Assembly: GCA_017439715.1 (NCBI GenBank)
Contig: JAFSIR010000002.1
Span: 22,801-86,800 of the forward strand
DNA: 64,000 nucleotides
Origin: Clostridia bacterium
Lineage (GTDB): Bacteria; Bacillota; Clostridia; Christensenellales; QAND01
Direction: 5' to 3'
Of the stretch, positions 24,845 through 32,605 are shown piece after piece. The notes below the pieces were generated by a model. The model searched no databases. It was not told where the DNA came from and was given only the letters and a program-made list of their open reading frames with translations. Within the stretch, counting starts at the first letter, position 1. Each line of letters begins with the position of its first letter. The translations under genes and the position numbers were made by a program.

Positions 24845-25903
24845 TTAGATCTCCTGGAGGTTAACGGTGACACGGTAGGTGTCAGGCGTGGCAGCTTTCT
24901 TATAAGCTTCCTGGATGTCACGCAGCGGATAGTACGCACCCTCGAGGGAGTAGGAGCAGTTCACGATGCCGTTGGAGATCATGAACGCAGCATCTTTGAA
25001 GTCAGCAACGTCGGAGTTCATCGTGCCGATGATCTCGAGGCGGCGATAGTGGACTTCATTGGGATCGATGTGCATTTCGGGCTTCGGATAGCCGGCCGCG
25101 AACAGCAGGAAACGACCTTCATAATGTTTGAGCATTTTGTAGCCCTGCTCGTAAGCTTTGCTGTTACCGACCGCAGCGATAACCGCATCGGCACCCATGC
25201 CGTCCGTCAGCTCGAACACGCGGGCGATCGGATCTTCTTCACGGGAGTTGATAACATCGGCAAAGCCCATGGAACGGGCGCGCGCAAGTTTCTTATCGGT
25301 CAGCTCACACACGATGACGCGGGCGCCGAAGGCGTGCGCGACCTGCGCGTTGACAAGACCCATGGTGCCGGCGCCGATAACGACAACGTTTTCACCGGGT
25401 TTGACACGCAGTTTCTTCATGCCGGACACGGCGGTGGAGACGGGCTCAAGGAAGCCGCACTCAGCCGCGGGCAAATCTTTGTTCATTTTCAGCAGGGAAC
25501 GCCAATCCATGATCAGGTAGTTGGAGAAGCCGCGCTGGCCAAGATAGCCATTGACGAGCGTTCTGCCGGATTTACCGATGCAGCAGGAGGTGCGGCCCAT
25601 ACGGCAGTTCACGCAGCGGCCGCAGCCTTTGGCAGCGGGAGCAACGCGGTCGCCCACTTCGATACCCACAACGTTTTCGCCAACGGCCAAAACGGTGCCG
25701 GACCATTCGTGGCCACCCGCCATCGGGAAGCCCTGATGGTTGCGCAGGCCATCCCAGTGCTGGTAGTCCGTGGTGCAGATGTTGTTGGTTTCCATCTGAA
25801 TGAACACGCTATCGGCATCCATTTCCCCAACGGGTTCAGAGTGCATTTCGGCTTTGTGGGGCTCAACGATGACGCCCATGTGACGGATTTTGGGAAGTTC
25901 CAT
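24845..25903 (-). CDS. Zinc-dependent medium-chain alcohol/polyol dehydrogenase
   Basis: 352-aa MDR-family NAD(P) dehydrogenase. The catalytic zinc region has Cys in NNICTTDYQHWDG and His-Glu in AGGHEWSG; the structural zinc site is CGRCVNCRMGRTSC. The Rossmann motif is VVIGAGTMGLVNAQVA. Such proteins oxidise sugar alcohols, threonine or sugar derivatives; the substrate is unknown. ATG 25903 is chosen with AAGGAG 8 bases before; a GTG touches the SD. C-ending codons (AAC, CAC, TAC) are strikingly frequent compared with neighbours, suggesting high expression. It is divergent from an SDR gene. Confidence 0.9.
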   Translation of the reverse strand: MELPKIRHMGVIVEPHKAEMHSEPVGEMDADSVFIQMETNNICTTDYQHWDGLRNHQGFPMAGGHEWSGTVLAVGENVVGIEVGDRVAPAAKGCGRCVNCRMGRTSCCIGKSGRTLVNGYLGQRGFSNYLIMDWRSLLKMNKDLPAAECGFLEPVSTAVSGMKKLRVKPGENVVVIGAGTMGLVNAQVAHAFGARVIVCELTDKKLARARSMGFADVINSREEDPIARVFELTDGMGADAVIAAVGNSKAYEQGYKMLKHYEGRFLLFAAGYPKPEMHIDPNEVHYRRLEIIGTMNSDVADFKDAAFMISNGIVNCSYSLEGAYYPLRDIQEAYKKAATPDTYRVTVNLQEI

Positions 25904-25987
25904 TACATTCACTCCTTAATTAGAATATATGGCTTGCCTTGTCCGGCAAATCAACAAACTCGGGGAAGACAGCCACTTCCTAAAGCA

Positions 25988-26016
25988 ATTATAACCATGC
26001 AATATATTTTTTGCAA
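25988..26016 (-). promoter_or_regulatory. Sigma-A-type promoter for the zinc dehydrogenase
   Basis: On the minus strand: TTGCAA, 17-bp spacer, TATAAT, leaving an ~80-base leader. Confidence 0.65.
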
Positions 26017-26024
26017 GCATGCCC

Positions 26025-26054
26025 TTGCTGTTTTCCTCTTTTTCGGCTTATAGT
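26025..26054 (+). promoter_or_regulatory. Sigma-A-type promoter for the SDR gene
   Basis: TTGCTG, 18-bp spacer, TATAGT; only 8 bases separate it from the divergent dehydrogenase promoter. Confidence 0.55.
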
Positions 26055-26092
26055 AAAGGCAACAGAAACCAAAGAATAAAGGAGGGTATCAC

Positions 26093-26848
26093 ATGGATCT
26101 GGGTTTAAAAGGCAAGGTAGCAATTGTAACGGGCGGCAGCAAGGGGATCGGCTCCGGCTGCGCACAGGTGCTCGCCGAAGAAGGCTGCCATGTAGCGGTG
26201 GTGTATCGCTCTGATGTTGAGGGCAGCGAAGCGTTTGTGCAGTCCCTGCGTGATTTGGGAACGGAATCGATCGGCGTGTGCGCCGATATCACGCAGGAAG
26301 GCATGCCCGATTATGTGTTTGACACCGTGATCGAAAAGCTTGGCCCGGTGGATATCTTGATCAACAACGCAAACGGCGGCCAGCCGCGCGGCAAATCGTT
26401 TGACACCGTGAGCCTGGAAGAATGGCGCCGCGGCTTTGAAGGCACGCTGCATCATGCGTTTGCCATGTCCAACCGCTTTGTGCGCGAGTGCCGGCAGAAC
26501 AAGCGCGGCGGCCACATTGTGAATGTGCTGGCCAAAGCTGCGATCATGACCAACAGCCGCAACAACACAACCTATATCGCCGCCAAAGGCGCATTGACAA
26601 CCATGACCCGCGGCCTTGCCAATGAAGTGATCGACGACGGGATCTATGTAAACGGTATCGTGCCCGGCTATGTGCAAACGCGGGTGTATCCCCCGGGCGC
26701 ACCCAACACGGTGTATAAAGAACAGTTCCTGCGCGTGGGCTGGGCACAGCCGCGTGATATGGGCACCGTAGCCGCCTTTTTGTGTTCGCCCGTGGCGTGC
26801 CAGGTTGTTGGCGCGATTGTTGACTGCTCCGGCGGCACCATGCTGTAA
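26093..26848 (+). CDS. Short-chain dehydrogenase/reductase lacking the canonical Ser
   Basis: 251-aa SDR. NAD(P) motif TGGSKGIG near residue 14, a variant NNANGG in place of NNAG, and the catalytic YxxxK as YIAAK. The Ser normally 13 residues before the Tyr is not there: that stretch reads VNVLAKAA, placing Lys or Ala at the position. Either catalysis is changed or another residue substitutes. SD AAAGGAGGG. Divergent from the zinc dehydrogenase with near back-to-back promoters, so the two may act on one substrate; this is inference. Confidence 0.88.
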   Translation: MDLGLKGKVAIVTGGSKGIGSGCAQVLAEEGCHVAVVYRSDVEGSEAFVQSLRDLGTESIGVCADITQEGMPDYVFDTVIEKLGPVDILINNANGGQPRGKSFDTVSLEEWRRGFEGTLHHAFAMSNRFVRECRQNKRGGHIVNVLAKAAIMTNSRNNTTYIAAKGALTTMTRGLANEVIDDGIYVNGIVPGYVQTRVYPPGAPNTVYKEQFLRVGWAQPRDMGTVAAFLCSPVACQVVGAIVDCSGGTML

Positions 26849-26857
26849 AATTTACAC

Positions 26858-26885
26858 TTGCAAATCCCGACAAATATGATATGAT
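26858..26885 (+). promoter_or_regulatory. Possible promoter for the DUF1858 gene
   Basis: TTGCAA, 16-bp spacer, TATGAT, 30 bases before the start. Confidence 0.5.
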
Positions 26886-26915
26886 TTCGGGGAAAACGCG
26901 TAGGAGGCAAATCAG

Positions 26916-27122
26916 ATGGTTGTTAATAGAGACACAAAAATCGGCGATGTTATTGAGTATGACAACAGCGCAGCCCAGTTCTTTTTTGCGATGGGCATGT
27001 TCTGCGTAGGCTGCCCGTCTGCGGCAATGGAAACGCTGGAAGAAGCCTGCGAAGTGCACGGAACGGACGTGGAAGTGCTGATCAAAGCGCTCAACGCCCA
27101 TTTTGAAAACGCTCAGGCATAA
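26916..27122 (+). CDS. DUF1858 domain protein (hybrid-cluster-protein-associated disulfide type)
   Basis: A 68-aa cytoplasmic protein. The domain opens with VNRDTKIGDVIEYDNSAAQFFFAMGM and carries the redox pair in CVGCPSA (Cys-x2-Cys), followed by a helix with LEEACEVHGTD. DUF1858 proteins are common in anaerobes, often fused or next to hybrid cluster or Fe-S proteins. No role is proven. SD TAGGAGG. It has its own promoter and terminator. Confidence 0.9.
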   Translation: MVVNRDTKIGDVIEYDNSAAQFFFAMGMFCVGCPSAAMETLEEACEVHGTDVEVLIKALNAHFENAQA

Positions 27123-27149
27123 CGGCGCCGAGAAAAACGCACGCATAAG

Positions 27150-27180
27150 CCGAAAAGGGCTCTCCCTTTTCGGTTTTTTT
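27150..27180 (+). terminator. Terminator of the DUF1858 gene
   Basis: 10-bp stem CCGAAAAGGG/CCCTTTTCGG then seven Ts. Confidence 0.93.
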
Positions 27181-27202
27181 GCGGCCGAAGGGAAGAAAGA
27201 AA

Positions 27203-28093
27203 ATGAAAAAGCATGCCAATGCCGCCGTGCTTATGGTGCTGCTGGCGGGCGCCCTGTGGGGCAGCATGGGTTTGTTTGTGCGCGGGTTTGGCAGCGCCGG
27301 GCTCGATTCCATGCAGATCGTGGCTGTGCGGCTGCTCACCGCTGCTGCGATGCTCACCGCCGGGCTGGCCGTGATAAAACCCGGCCTTTTAAAAATAAAG
27401 TTCAAACACCTGTGGTGTTTTCTGGGCACAGGGCTGCTGAGCCTGAGCACATTCACCTTTTGCTATTTTTCGGCGCTGCAGCATGTTTCTATGGCGGTGG
27501 CCGCTGTGCTGCTGTATACCGCGCCGGCCATGGTGGTGGTGATGGCGGCCTTTGTGTTCCACGAAAAGATCACAAAACGCAAGGTAGCGGCCTGCATCAC
27601 CGCGTTCACGGGCTGTTTGTTGGTGTCAGGCCTGCTCGGCGGCGGGCAGCAGGCGCCGCTGATCGGCGTGGCGCTGGGCGTTCTTTCCGCCGTTGGGTAT
27701 GCCCTTTACAGCATTTTTGCCCGCCTTGCCATCAATAAAGGCTATCACTCGCTCACCGTAACCACATATACCTTTATCACCGCGGCAATCGGCACCGCGT
27801 TTATAACGGACCTGCCGGTGCTCACAGCGGCGCTTTCCGGCCGGTGGGGCACCGCACTGCTGATGGGGCTTGTAACCGCAGCTGCCCCGTATGTGCTGTA
27901 CACGCTGGGGCTGGCGCGCCTGGAAGCGAGCAAGGCAGCGCTGCTGGCATCGGTAGAGCCGGTGACGGCCGCGATCCTGGGAGCCATCCTGTTTCACGAA
28001 ATACCGGACGCGTTCAGCCTGATCGGCATCGGGCTGGTGCTGGCCTCGGTGCTGATGCTCAGTCTGCCGGAACGAACAGAAGAAAACACATAA
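27203..28093 (+). CDS. EamA/DMT family transporter
   Basis: 296-aa drug/metabolite transporter family member: ten hydrophobic helices in two EamA repeats, the first opening with LLAGALWGSMGLFVRGFG and the second after GVLSAVGYALYSIFARLAI. The repeat ends ASVEPVTAAILGAILFHE are typical. Such carriers export amino acids or other small metabolites; specificity is unknown. ATG 27203 has a GGGAAGAAAG-type SD. It begins only 22 bases past the previous terminator and no promoter is evident in that gap, so expression may rely on read-through. Confidence 0.88.
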   Translation: MKKHANAAVLMVLLAGALWGSMGLFVRGFGSAGLDSMQIVAVRLLTAAAMLTAGLAVIKPGLLKIKFKHLWCFLGTGLLSLSTFTFCYFSALQHVSMAVAAVLLYTAPAMVVVMAAFVFHEKITKRKVAACITAFTGCLLVSGLLGGGQQAPLIGVALGVLSAVGYALYSIFARLAINKGYHSLTVTTYTFITAAIGTAFITDLPVLTAALSGRWGTALLMGLVTAAAPYVLYTLGLARLEASKAALLASVEPVTAAILGAILFHEIPDAFSLIGIGLVLASVLMLSLPERTEENT

Positions 28094-28124
28094 AAAAGGC
28101 ACAGCCTCTGCTGTGCCTTTTGAT
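28092..28124. terminator. Bidirectional terminator between EamA gene and ABC operon
   Basis: Stem AAGGCACAGC/GCTGTGCCTT with CTCT loop and flanking A/T runs. Confidence 0.9.
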
Positions 28125-28131
28125 TTTGTTG

Positions 28132-28899
28132 TTATTCTTCTTCACGCTGCAGCCGGCGCAGAAACGCTTTGGTGCGCTCGTTCTGCGGGTTATCGATCAG
28201 CGCTTTCGCATCGCCCTGTTCCACGATTTGCCCGTCTGCAATGAACACCACGCGGTCTGCCACGTGCCGGGCAAAATCAATCTCATGGGTTACGATCACC
28301 ATTGTCATTTCCTCCGCCGCCAGATCGCGGATAACTTTGAGGATTTCGCCCGTCAGCTCCGGGTCAAGCGCAGAGGTGGGCTCATCAAAAAAGAGGATGG
28401 CAGGGTTCAGGCACAGCGCCCGCGCGATGGACACGCGCTGCTGCTGCCCGCCGGAAAGCTGATAAGGATACGCGTTTGCCTTGTCCTGCAGGCCCATGCG
28501 GGCCAGCAGATCCATGGCCTGCGCCGTTGCTTCTTCCTTTTTGCGTTTTTGCACGCTGATCGGCGCATCAATGATGTTTTTTAAAACCGAATAGTGCGGA
28601 AACAGGTTAAAGTTTTGGAACACAAGGCCAAACTGCGCCCGGCATTCCTTTAGCACTGCAGGCGAAGCATACACCGCCTGGCCGTTTTCAGAGGCGACCG
28701 CCTGCTTATCCAAATAAAACAGGTTCCCGTCGTCCATCGTTTCAAGCATTGTGGCGCAGCGCAGCAGCGTGGATTTGCCGGACCCGGACGGCCCGATGAT
28801 GGCCACCACTTCGCCCTGCGAAACGGACAGGGAAATATCCTGCAGAACGGCCAGCGGCCCAAAGCTTTTTTTCAAATGTTCAATGCGCAGCACTTCCAT
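28132..28899 (-). CDS. Polar amino-acid ABC transporter ATP-binding protein
   Basis: 255-aa ATPase of the GlnQ/HisP family. Walker A GPSGSGKST, signature LSGGQQQRVSIARAL, Walker B ILFFDEPTSALDPEL and H-loop VIVTHEI are all intact. ATG 28899 follows GGGAGGGG; a GTG upstream that overlaps the permease stop is less well placed. It is the third gene of a substrate-binding-permease-ATPase operon on the minus strand. Uptake of a polar amino acid is the family expectation. Confidence 0.95.
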   Translation of the reverse strand: MEVLRIEHLKKSFGPLAVLQDISLSVSQGEVVAIIGPSGSGKSTLLRCATMLETMDDGNLFYLDKQAVASENGQAVYASPAVLKECRAQFGLVFQNFNLFPHYSVLKNIIDAPISVQKRKKEEATAQAMDLLARMGLQDKANAYPYQLSGGQQQRVSIARALCLNPAILFFDEPTSALDPELTGEILKVIRDLAAEEMTMVIVTHEIDFARHVADRVVFIADGQIVEQGDAKALIDNPQNERTKAFLRRLQREEE

Positions 28900-28916
28900 G
28901 GTTTTCCCCTCCCAGC

Positions 28917-29567
28917 TCACCGATAATAGCTCATTTTTTTCTCGATCGCTTCCATCACCGTTGCCACGATAAAGTTGAACACATAATAGAATAGACCGGC
29001 CGCCACATACGCCAGCATACTTTTTTGCGAAGAGGCGATCGTTTTGGCGATGGTGAACATTTCCATAACAGCAATGGAGAAAGCAAGCGACGTGTCTTTT
29101 ACCAGCGTGATTACTTCGTTGGTAACAGGCGGCAGGATGTGTTTTACCATCTGCGGGAAAATGATCTTAAAAAAGGTTTGCGAGCGGGAATACCCCAGCA
29201 CCGCAGCCGCTTCATATTGCCCAACGGGGATGGACTCGATCCCGGCCCGGTAGATCTCGGCAAAATAGGCGGCATAGTTGATGGAGAAAGCGATGATCAC
29301 GGCCACAAACCGGTAACCGGCGCTGATCGAGATTCCGAAAATATAATACGGGCCGAAATACACCACCAAAAGCTGCAGCATCAGCGGCGTGCCGCGCATG
29401 ATGGAAATATAAATCCGCATGATATTGCGCAGCAGCCAAAAGCGGCTCATCCGCCCGAAAGCAACCAACAGCCCCAGCGGGAGAGAGAATATCAGCGTAA
29501 GCGCAAAGATCTCAAACGAGGTGAGCATGCCCTGCACCAGCTGGGCGAGCATAACCGAAAATGACAT
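28917..29567 (-). CDS. Polar amino-acid ABC transporter permease
   Basis: 216-aa HisM/GlnP-family membrane subunit with about five helices. The EAA-loop that contacts the ATPase reads SIPVGQYEAAAVLGYSRSQ, and the start of the transmembrane domain has the typical GMLTSFEIFALTL. Start ATG 29567 with GGAG upstream. It lies downstream of the binding-protein gene across a hairpin. Confidence 0.94.
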   Translation of the reverse strand: MSFSVMLAQLVQGMLTSFEIFALTLIFSLPLGLLVAFGRMSRFWLLRNIMRIYISIMRGTPLMLQLLVVYFGPYYIFGISISAGYRFVAVIIAFSINYAAYFAEIYRAGIESIPVGQYEAAAVLGYSRSQTFFKIIFPQMVKHILPPVTNEVITLVKDTSLAFSIAVMEMFTIAKTIASSQKSMLAYVAAGLFYYVFNFIVATVMEAIEKKMSYYR

Positions 29568-29593
29568 GATACAACCGCTCCGTTTCGGCAAAG

Positions 29594-29622
29594 AAACGCC
29601 GTGTCAGAAAAACACGGCGTTT
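29594..29622 (-). terminator. Intercistronic hairpin (partial terminator) after the binding-protein gene
   Basis: 11-bp stem AAACGCCGTGT/ACACGGCGTTT without a long U-tract. It may limit read-through so that more binding protein than permease is made. Confidence 0.7.
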
Positions 29623-29644
29623 CCCGTTCGTCTAAATGTTTGTT

Positions 29645-30427
29645 TTATTTGCCAAGGATACACACATCGTATCCGAACCATTTTTCAGAGATCTTGGCAA
29701 ACGTGCCGTCGTTCACCATTTCCATCAGCGTGGCCTGTACCGTGTCACGCAGCTCGGTGTTGCCCAGCTTGAAGCCGATGCCGTACTGTTCGGGCATAAG
29801 GGCTTCTGCTAAAATTTCGAACTCGGCTTCACGTCCGGCCATCTGGAACTTGGCAACGCCGATATCAATGGCAACCGCGTCCACCGCGCCGGCATCCAGG
29901 TCCATAAACGCGATTTCAAAGTTGGCGCAGGTGCGCAGCTCTTTGAACGAACCGGTCAGGTCTTTATAATCCTCGCCCTGCAGCGCGGACAGTGCCGCAG
30001 TGTCTACCTGCACTTCGACGATCTTGCCGGCCAGATCATCAAACGTGGTGATCCCGGAAGATTTTTTAACCATGAACACCTGCGAGTTGTCCATATACGC
30101 ATCGCTCCAGGTATACAGGTCTTCGCGGCCGTTGATGGTGAACCCGTTCCAGATGCAGTCGATGGTGCCGGAATCCAGCTCAGCGTCTTTGGCATCCCAG
30201 TCGATGGCCTGCAGCTTAAGTTCCCAGCCAAGGCGTTTGCAAACTTCCGCTGCCATTTCAAGGTCAAACCCTGTGTATTCGCCGTCATCGCCCACATAGC
30301 CGTAAGGCGGGAACGTGGCGTCAAAACCGACGGTCAAAGACGTTCTCTCTGCAGATTTGGAACCGCACCCGATCAGCATGGACAGCGCCATCACGGCGGC
30401 CAACATAATAACCAATGCTTTTTTCAT
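29645..30427 (-). CDS. Amino-acid ABC transporter substrate-binding lipoprotein
   Basis: 260-aa SBP family 3 protein. The signal peptide ends in a lipobox with Cys21 (LSMLIGCGSK). The mature part has FDATFPPYGYVGDDGEYTGFD, the conserved GFDLEMAAEVCKRLG and a bilobed layout. SD GGAGG. It is tethered to the outer face of the membrane and feeds the downstream permease/ATPase. Substrate class is polar amino acid by family; the exact ligand is unknown. Confidence 0.95.
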   Translation of the reverse strand: MKKALVIMLAAVMALSMLIGCGSKSAERTSLTVGFDATFPPYGYVGDDGEYTGFDLEMAAEVCKRLGWELKLQAIDWDAKDAELDSGTIDCIWNGFTINGREDLYTWSDAYMDNSQVFMVKKSSGITTFDDLAGKIVEVQVDTAALSALQGEDYKDLTGSFKELRTCANFEIAFMDLDAGAVDAVAIDIGVAKFQMAGREAEFEILAEALMPEQYGIGFKLGNTELRDTVQATLMEMVNDGTFAKISEKWFGYDVCILGK

Positions 30428-30465
30428 AACAAACTTCCTCCGCACAATTGTTGTTGCATGGTGTT

Positions 30466-30494
30466 ACACTAACACACTATCACGCTAAAGTCAA
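30466..30494 (-). promoter_or_regulatory. Promoter of the amino-acid ABC operon with overlapping palindrome
   Basis: On the minus strand: TTGACT, 17-bp spacer, weak -10 TAGTGT. The -10 lies inside the perfect inverted repeat GTGTTA-CAC-TAACAC (30461-30475), a candidate operator. Confidence 0.5.
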
Positions 30495-30510
30495 CACATA
30501 TTTTTCACTG

Positions 30511-30539
30511 TTGTGAAAATTCCTGTTTCCATGTAGAAT
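30511..30539 (+). promoter_or_regulatory. Sigma-A-type promoter for the DUF4358 lipoprotein gene
   Basis: TTGTGA, 17-bp spacer, TAGAAT. Confidence 0.55.
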
Positions 30540-30603
30540 TAACCAAGGATGAGCGAAAATCGCTTTACATCCGAATAAAAATGATTTCTCAGGAGGAAAT
30601 ACA

Positions 30604-31131
30604 ATGAAACAGGCAAAACGGGCCCTGTGCCTGGCGCTGGCTGTGCTGGCAGCCCTTGCGATGCTGGCCGGCTGCGGCAAAAAAGCGCCGGAGTATACCG
30701 CCCAACAGATTCTTGACGCGGTAAAAGCCGCATATGGCGAAAGTTACCTGCCCAACACGCCCATCGAACGGGAAATGCTGGAATTCGAATTTGGCCTTGA
30801 TATGGCGTTGGTGGAAGACATGGCGGCGGAAATGCCTATGATCGGCTTCCACCCTGACCGTGTGATCATCGTTAAAGCCAAATCCGGCGAGGGCGCCGCG
30901 GTGGAAAGTGCGTTTAAAACTGCGCGTGAGAACATGATTAACAACGGCATATTCTATCCGGCCAACCTGCCTAAGATCAACGCATCTCAAGTGGTGCGCA
31001 ATGGGGATTATGTGGCGTTCCTGCTGGTCGGCGCGGCTGACGATGTGAGCGCAACGGAAGAAGAAATGGCCCAGTTTGCACTGAACGAAGTGCAAAAAGC
31101 GGTAGAAGCGTTTAACGCTCTGTTCAAATAA
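30604..31131 (+). CDS. DUF4358-type lipoprotein
   Basis: 175-aa secreted lipoprotein: lipobox MLAGC with Cys24, then an alpha/beta domain beginning AQQILDAVKAAYG and ending in a long helix (MAQFALNEVQKAVEAFNALFK). The domain matches the DUF4358 pattern of clostridial lipoproteins in which ~150 residues follow the lipobox; function is unknown. SD AGGAGG. It sits upstream of the MBOAT-DHHW cassette, a common setting for this family, but a terminator separates them. Confidence 0.75.
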   Translation: MKQAKRALCLALAVLAALAMLAGCGKKAPEYTAQQILDAVKAAYGESYLPNTPIEREMLEFEFGLDMALVEDMAAEMPMIGFHPDRVIIVKAKSGEGAAVESAFKTARENMINNGIFYPANLPKINASQVVRNGDYVAFLLVGAADDVSATEEEMAQFALNEVQKAVEAFNALFK

Positions 31132-31150
31132 GTCACATTTGAATGCTGTA

Positions 31151-31181
31151 AAGGGGACGGTGCTATCCCGTCTCCTTTTTT
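31151..31181 (+). terminator. Terminator between lipoprotein and MBOAT genes
   Basis: 8-bp stem GGGGACGG/CCGTCTCC then six Ts. The MBOAT start codon is only 10 bases further, and no other promoter is seen between, so partial read-through is likely. Confidence 0.8.
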
Positions 31182-31190
31182 GAGGAGATC

Positions 31191-32591
31191 ATGGTTTTTA
31201 GCAGCTTGCTATTCTTATATTCGTTTCTCCCGGCGGTGCTGGCCGTTTATTTTTTGGCGCCCGGCCGCGCGAAAAACGCCGTGCTGTTTTTCTTCAGCCT
31301 GGTGTTTTATGCCTGGGGAGAACCGATCTATGTAACCCTGATGCTGTTTTCCACGGTGCTGGACTATACAACGGGTTATTGCGCCCAAAAATATCGGGGC
31401 ACTAAAAAAGCGAACATCGCGCTGTGGGTGTCGGTTGCAGTCAACCTCGCCCTGCTCAGCGTGTTTAAATATGCGGATTTTGTGATCAATTCTGTGAACG
31501 CGGTTACGGGCTGGCAGCTGGCGGCGGCCAACCTGCCGCTGCCCATCGGCATCTCGTTTTACACGTTCCAAAGCATGTCTTACACCATAGATGTGTATCG
31601 CGGCCAGGTGCCGGCGCAAAAAAACATCCTTGATTTTGGCGCGTATATTTCGCTGTTTCCGCAGCTGATCGCCGGCCCGATCATAACGTACAGCACCGTT
31701 GCCGATCAATTGAACCACCGCACCCACTCGGCAGACAAGTTTGCTTTGGGCATCCGGCGGTTCACCGTGGGGCTGGGCAAAAAAGTGCTGCTGGCCAACA
31801 ACATCGGCCTTGTTTGGAGCATGCTGACCGCGCAGGGCGTGCAGGAAAGCGTGCTGGGCGCATGGATCGCAATTGTTGCCTACGCGCTGCAGATCTATCT
31901 GGATTTTTCCGGATACTCCGATATGGCGATCGGCCTTGGGCACATGTTTGGGTTTACATTTGTGGAGAACTTTAACTACCCCTATATTTCCCGGAGCATC
32001 ACGGAGTTCTGGCGGCGATGGCATATCTCGCTGGGCAGCTGGTTTAGAACGTATGTGTATATCCCGCTGGGCGGCAACCGGCATGGCAAAGCAAAACAGC
32101 TGAGAAACATTGCCATCGTTTGGCTGCTTACCGGCCTGTGGCACGGCGCAAGCTGGAACTTTGTGGCCTGGGGCGCGTATTACTGCGCCCTGCTGCTGAT
32201 GGAAAAACTGTTTTTGCTTAAATGGATGGAGCGTTGGCCCAAAGCGCTTTGCTGGGCTTACACGGTTTTGTGTGTGCTGATCGGCTGGGTGCTGTTCGCG
32301 TTCGATTCTTCTGCGCAGGGGCTCGGCTTTCTGGGCACGCTGGCGGGCATCGGCGCCGTTCCGGCATCGGGCAGCGCCGTGTATATGCTGGTCAGCAACG
32401 GCCCGCTGCTGCTTTTCGGCGCGCTTGCCAGCACGCCGCTTGGCGCAAAGATTTGGCAAAAGGTGGAAGAAAAAGGCGGAAGCACGGCCGCCGGTGTGCT
32501 GGAAACTGTGTTGACGGCGCTGATATTGGTTGTCTGCACGGCGTATTTGGTAAGCGGGTCGTATAACCCCTTCCTGTACTTCCGGTTTTAA
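31191..32591 (+). CDS. MBOAT family O-acyltransferase (AlgI/DltB-like)
   Basis: 466-aa polytopic membrane acyltransferase. The conserved core is present: SFYTFQSMSYTIDVYRG, FNYPYISRSITEFWRRWHIS, YIPLGGNRHG and the catalytic His in LTGLWHGASWNF. Homologues pass acyl groups across the membrane to acetylate polysaccharide. The following gene encodes the DHHW partner that usually acts outside, so the pair probably O-acetylates an extracellular glycan. SD GAGGAG. Confidence 0.93.
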   Translation: MVFSSLLFLYSFLPAVLAVYFLAPGRAKNAVLFFFSLVFYAWGEPIYVTLMLFSTVLDYTTGYCAQKYRGTKKANIALWVSVAVNLALLSVFKYADFVINSVNAVTGWQLAAANLPLPIGISFYTFQSMSYTIDVYRGQVPAQKNILDFGAYISLFPQLIAGPIITYSTVADQLNHRTHSADKFALGIRRFTVGLGKKVLLANNIGLVWSMLTAQGVQESVLGAWIAIVAYALQIYLDFSGYSDMAIGLGHMFGFTFVENFNYPYISRSITEFWRRWHISLGSWFRTYVYIPLGGNRHGKAKQLRNIAIVWLLTGLWHGASWNFVAWGAYYCALLLMEKLFLLKWMERWPKALCWAYTVLCVLIGWVLFAFDSSAQGLGFLGTLAGIGAVPASGSAVYMLVSNGPLLLFGALASTPLGAKIWQKVEEKGGSTAAGVLETVLTALILVVCTAYLVSGSYNPFLYFRF

Positions 32592-32605
32592 GGAGGGGCT
32601 TAAAG

